The notes under the pieces were generated by a model. The model was not told the DNA's origin. It searched no databases and worked only from the letters and a program-made list of their open reading frames with translations. The translations under genes were made by a program, and so were the position numbers. From Carnegiea gigantea (Eukaryota > Streptophyta > Magnoliopsida > Caryophyllales > Cactaceae), in contig JAKOGI010000446.1 of NCBI GenBank assembly GCA_029747015.1, forward strand, positions 501,001 to 565,000: a DNA stretch of 64,000 nucleotides, given 5' to 3'. Of this stretch, positions 59,841 through 64,000 are shown in pieces. How positions within the stretch are numbered: position 1 is the first letter of the stretch; the number at the start of each line of letters is the position of its first letter.

Positions 59841-62075
59841 CCTGAATCCAAATGCTCCATGTGCTCCCTACGACGCAATTTACATTACAACACAAAGATT
59901 CATTGAACTGAATTGTTTCAACCTACCTATTCCGAGACAGTCAAAATTGAAATGGAAGTTGAAGAACCCAAAACATACCCCATCAGGCAAGACATACTTC
60001 TTTCTAGGCAGCCATCTCCATGATTTGAACGTCCTCATAGACATTCAGGCGAGCCTATCTCTGTTTCATAACAAACTGCACTTGAAGTATGAACAGAGTT
60101 ATCACCATGGTTGGTTCGATAATGACCTCACAAAAGGACATCGCATTCGAATTAGGACATGATAAAAGGCACAAGCTCAACTCTTTATGTGTTGATGACC
60201 AGTTGCGAACGTTGAGAAGATGTTTCATGAACACCTTTACCGGAAACAGCTTTTTTACCACTTTTTCAATCTTTTTTTTGGGGTTTTTTGGGGGGGGGGG
60301 TAACATTGAAGCACGAAAGAAACTTACATTCAAGTGTATTGGGCTACAAGTGCTATGGATTAACTTCAGGATGACATCTAAATCAGGGCTTGTTTGTGGT
60401 CATTTCACTTTAATGCGGAGTTCTTTATTTTTTATCCTTGAAGACATAAACCTAGATTATTTCTTTCCCCATATGAAGAACACATTTGACTAGTTACATT
60501 CCAACATATACAGCATATTTCTATTAGACAGTATATGTTGCACTAAATGACATCAAACACCATATATAATAACAAAAGAGTGAGACCAAATCGGAAAAGG
60601 CAATACTTCTGAGTGGCATCAAATTGCAGACATTGTGGCAGAATGCATCATACTAAATTCCTCATTAGTCTTTATAAGGGCATGACAACCAGACCAATTC
60701 CAAAGTAGGGCCCCATGTTATACACTTACATTTTCATTTCCTATTTTTCAGATCAAATCCCTTTGATTGATAAAAAGTGAGAACTCAGTCGCAAGGTTTC
60801 ACCTTGAGGCCACAAGGTTACAATTTCCACTCTCATGAACATCACCAATTCATATGAAAGGCCCAAGTATGCAAGTCTAGGCAGGCATACTGAAAGCAAG
60901 GTTTATTGATCTCATCGAAGGATTAGCAAACGAGGTTTACACTTGTTGTCTCATGCAAAAAGTGTGACCAAAGTAAACAGGTCAAAAAGTAATAAGATGG
61001 GGTGAAGTGAACATGGAAAGATCATGAGAAGCCACAAAGATTTTATAGCAACTGGGCAAATCTTAAACCCTCAAGTCAACAGCGACCCAAAAACAGCAAA
61101 CATGCATCCACAAAAGAAATCACAGAAACTACACATGCATAAATGTAGCATATCCTGTCTAACATCAAAATTACTTTAAAAATCTAAAGAAAACATGGGA
61201 CAGTGAAGAAATACCATAGGTCCAAAACCCAGAAAGAGTATTTTAGGGGGAGCTCACCAGTCACCAACGACATTAACTTCAAATCCAAGCTTGTTACTTT
61301 AATACTCCAATTTTGTAAATTTTTTTTTTTTAAAGAAAGGATCTTTGGGAAGTGGAAGAAGAGAAATACAAGTGAGAAACGGAAAGATTTGTTTTGCGCA
61401 GCCACTAATTAGGAAACATGTTCTTGTCATTGACCCACTTCCCCCTTTAAGCAGGTCACCTACTTCAAGTATCACTACTGATACTCGGATAAATTTTTTG
61501 TAATTCATCAAATACCACCCTTAAAAGAAGCTACGGAAAAAGGAAAAATACTAGGTAAGAGAGAAATTGGGAACAATTTTCTTCTTTTTTTTTAAAAAAA
61601 AATAAAGAGCATTTAAATTCGGATAGCGATACAAGCAATGAAGCCAAATAACCGGAAATAATTCATATTTTTCACAATGAAAGCAAAAGAAGCTAACAAT
61701 TCATCTTTTTCACCTTTTTATGGGCTAGATATGTAAAAATTAGAAACCCAAAAGGCGACAAAAATAGAAAAATTCGAAAAAAGGGGGGAAAGCGAAAAGG
61801 TGACAAACCTAGAGATTCGATGAGAATTGAAGGAGCAATAATTAAGCTGAAGATTGAAGATGTCTCAGACCTGTATACCCGACGACGACCGAGTTGGGGG
61901 AGGTGTCTAGAGCGACTCGACTCAGTGAGTCGAGTGTGAATGGGATTGACCGATTTGGAAGACGAGAGAGAAGGAGAGAGAGGAGAAAGGAATTCGCACA
62001 GAGAGAGAGAGAGGTTGAAGGAGGGTGTCGAAGGAGGCACAAAGCAAAGTGTCGAAAACACCGGCTTTTAAGGGA
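59841..62075 (-). other. 5' leader and large 5'UTR intron of the DUF707 gene
   Basis: The UTR part of the ATG exon ends at 59867 (acceptor CGTAG). A donor (CTCTAG then GTTTGTC on the minus strand) at 61808 defines an intron of about 1.94 kb. The leader exon runs from 61809 to about 62070 and is GAGA/CTCT-rich. The oligo(T)-oligo(G) tract 60272-60300 lies in the intron. Confidence 0.6.
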
Positions 62076-62079
62076 GTAG

Positions 62080-63190
62080 AGAGAGGGGATTTACTCCACT
62101 GTGTCTGAGTGTTTATTTATCCCTCTTCCTCTTGTCTATGTACGTTTTCAATTCTGGCTTTTTGTGTTCCTCACTCTCTCTCTCCCTCCCTCCCTTTGTT
62201 TTCCGTGCGGTGTCCGAGACTGAGAGTGTTGCATGGGCTTGGGGGTTAAGGTTACGACTGTGGGCGGCTAGCTCTGCCTTGCGTTTGGCCTTTGACAAAC
62301 TAAACTAATGGTTCGGTTTGGGCATTAATTGAGTTAAATCTGACATGGTTATATTTGCTCTTAAAGATATTTTAATTTGGTTTGTATAAGTTAAGTGATT
62401 TTCGATTTGGATCGATTTCAAATAATTGGTCCAATAAATTTATCTTATAACAAAGTGAACGTATTCAGTTATTAAGTTCAATATAGGCCGCTCCATTTAG
62501 ATTGATGTTTTAGATTGCTTTTGCCAGATCTGCTTATTTCTCACTTGTTGTATTCTATTAATTTTTCATGGTATTAGGGAAATTGCTCTCAGTTATTAAG
62601 CATATTCATTCGTGCATAGATACATACAAATGATTTTTAGTGCATATAACTTTTAAATAAATTTTCAATATATATGTCATAAATATTGGACAAGTAGAGA
62701 GACCATACCAACTCGGAATTATTATGTAACCATTGAAACTTGAATGTTTTTGAATATGTGTAGGTAACTACACATATTGGATTTAACAACATAAGTTTTT
62801 GCAAATTTTGTTGCTTAAACTTTTGATTGTTGATTTCGAGTTCCAACTATTAGTCATGAGATGCTGTGTTTCCAATCATATGAGATTACTTGTTCTTCTT
62901 TGTATTAGCTATTGTCCAAAACCTATGTATAATAAGTCTGCGACTACGAATTCTCACCACATGAGCTAAAGATCCCACGATTAAACAAGCTTCCAAGCCC
63001 CTAAAAATCGTGTTATACAAGACTTTACGTGTAAAATTAAGTCATCATATCTCAAATGCTCAGCTGTCTATTGCTATAGAAGGATATTGTTGGAGAGGAA
63101 AACGTGGCTACATGATTGCATGACTTTTGGGAAGCTAAGTCACACAAACAGGTAATGTATATCATACACCTAGGAGTATACTTCCCTCTT

Positions 63191-63276
<86 letters not shown>

Positions 63277-64000
63277 CCAACGTGTATTTGTCATATGGAC
63301 AATTTTTAATACGTGGCACTGACATGACTTGTGGGAGTTCGTACTTCTAGGAGTATGATATAGGTTTTGACACAAACACGATCATGCTGATAAATTGGTA
63401 ATAGCCAAAGATAATACGTTACTAATCTTTAAGTCCGGACTACACACAAATTGTTTTAAAATTTCAGTTAAAATATTTTTAAAAATATTAGAATTAATCT
63501 TATAATTTAAATTTTTAGAAATAATAATAATAACAACATATTAGTAATTTATTTTTTTTCTCTTTATTGAAGTAGTTGAAAAGATATCATTCATTATGAT
63601 GACTTTAAATCATCTATTGTTTTATTTTAATAAAGTCTTAATAAATACTTAGAAGACATGTGTTATGACCGCAGCGTCTACACACTCACTTTTACATATA
63701 AATATAAGATTTTTTTTAAAATAATGTTTTGATCTGTTGAGTATAAGTGGGGTTCCTTGAATTATGTCGTATTATACGGATTTTTTTTCTCATATTACTA
63801 AAAAAAATGTATATCATTTCTTTTTTCATCAATGATTTAAAAAAAAAAACCAAAAAGATGAGAAAAAAACCATATCCGAAAAGCAAAAACAATATGTAGG
63901 ACAAAATATTAATCCCACTTTAGATATCATTTACTTTGGACATGTTATTTTCAATCTATCAAAAGTATCTATTGGTATTTAAGGTTGAAAGTTACGTAAA
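62080..64000. other. intergenic
   Basis: No gene seen. A CT-rich stretch near 62175-62200 lies upstream of the DUF707 promoter; the MITE-like copy 3 with an (AT)n expansion is at 63157-63363; the rest is AT-rich. Confidence 0.5.
63157..63363 (-). mobile_element. MITE-like inverted-repeat element, copy 3, with (AT)n expansion
   Basis: The ends GTATATCATACACCTAGGAG and (complement of the right end) CTATATCATACTCCTAGAAG form a clear terminal inverted repeat of about 20 bp. The interior matches copies 1 and 2 in inverse orientation (AACGTGTATTTGTCATATGG, CAATTTTTAATACGTGG). Where the others have a short AATATATATACAT, this copy carries about 75 bp of pure AT repeat (63197-63273). Confidence 0.68.

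Noticed and set aside
60055..60493. 92- and 134-residue frames around the T-G tract
   Set aside because: Both lie in the DUF707 5'UTR intron, overlap each other on opposite strands and have no recognisable domain.
63116..63375. Alternating Tyr-Ile frames on both strands
   Set aside because: Produced by the (AT)n tract inside the MITE-like copy 3.
1..64000. CRISPR arrays, prokaryotic operons or phage-like modules
   Set aside because: No regularly spaced short repeats with unique spacers and no prokaryotic gene organisation; all supported genes are plant nuclear genes.

Overview
The window is nuclear DNA from a flowering plant, most likely a eudicot. The evidence is spliced genes with GT-AG introns, long AT-rich intergenic DNA, a chromovirus-type Ty3/gypsy element primed by initiator tRNA-Met, and plant-typical families (tandem-domain THG1, SCAMP, DUF707, BC10/GT14). 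I cannot name the species.

Layout. 1-5073: the 5' part of a decayed Ty3/gypsy element on the minus strand, cut by the window edge. 5074-8400: AT-rich DNA with a 375-bp direct repeat and two short inverted-repeat elements. 8400-27010: a cluster of four paralogous mini-genes encoding 57-64 residue basic proteins with a shared core (R-G-Q-V-K ... I ... G). Three are on the plus strand (8596, 21188, 25032) and one is inverted (26707-26880). The cluster is split by a complete young gypsy element (11376-18245, 5-bp target duplication AAGGG, one open gag-pol frame of 1507 residues) and by a probable solo LTR (19217-19906). The three plus-strand copies also share a promoter module and a downstream non-coding block with a G-box.

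27715-35100: a minus-strand tRNA-His guanylyltransferase gene of 13 coding exons (528 aa), with two tandem Thg1 domains whose exon lengths repeat almost exactly. 38508-38939: a single-exon secreted Gly-rich/Cys-rich protein. 41248-47282: a minus-strand SCAMP gene (13 exons, 308 aa). 49703-50944: a single-exon GT14/BC10-type glycosyltransferase, followed by a decayed LINE remnant. 53317-62070: a minus-strand DUF707 gene (14 coding exons, 369 aa, plus a 5'UTR intron). 62080-64000: intergenic DNA with another inverted-repeat element carrying a long (AT)n tract.

The genes are unrelated housekeeping, trafficking and cell-wall/secretory functions and do not form a pathway. The exon models were built by eye from splice signals and family similarity. 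Each of the three multi-exon models sums to a whole number of codons. The most novel item is the mini-gene cluster with its conserved non-coding blocks. The second is a 37-nt dyad module found twice in the gag leader of both gypsy elements.
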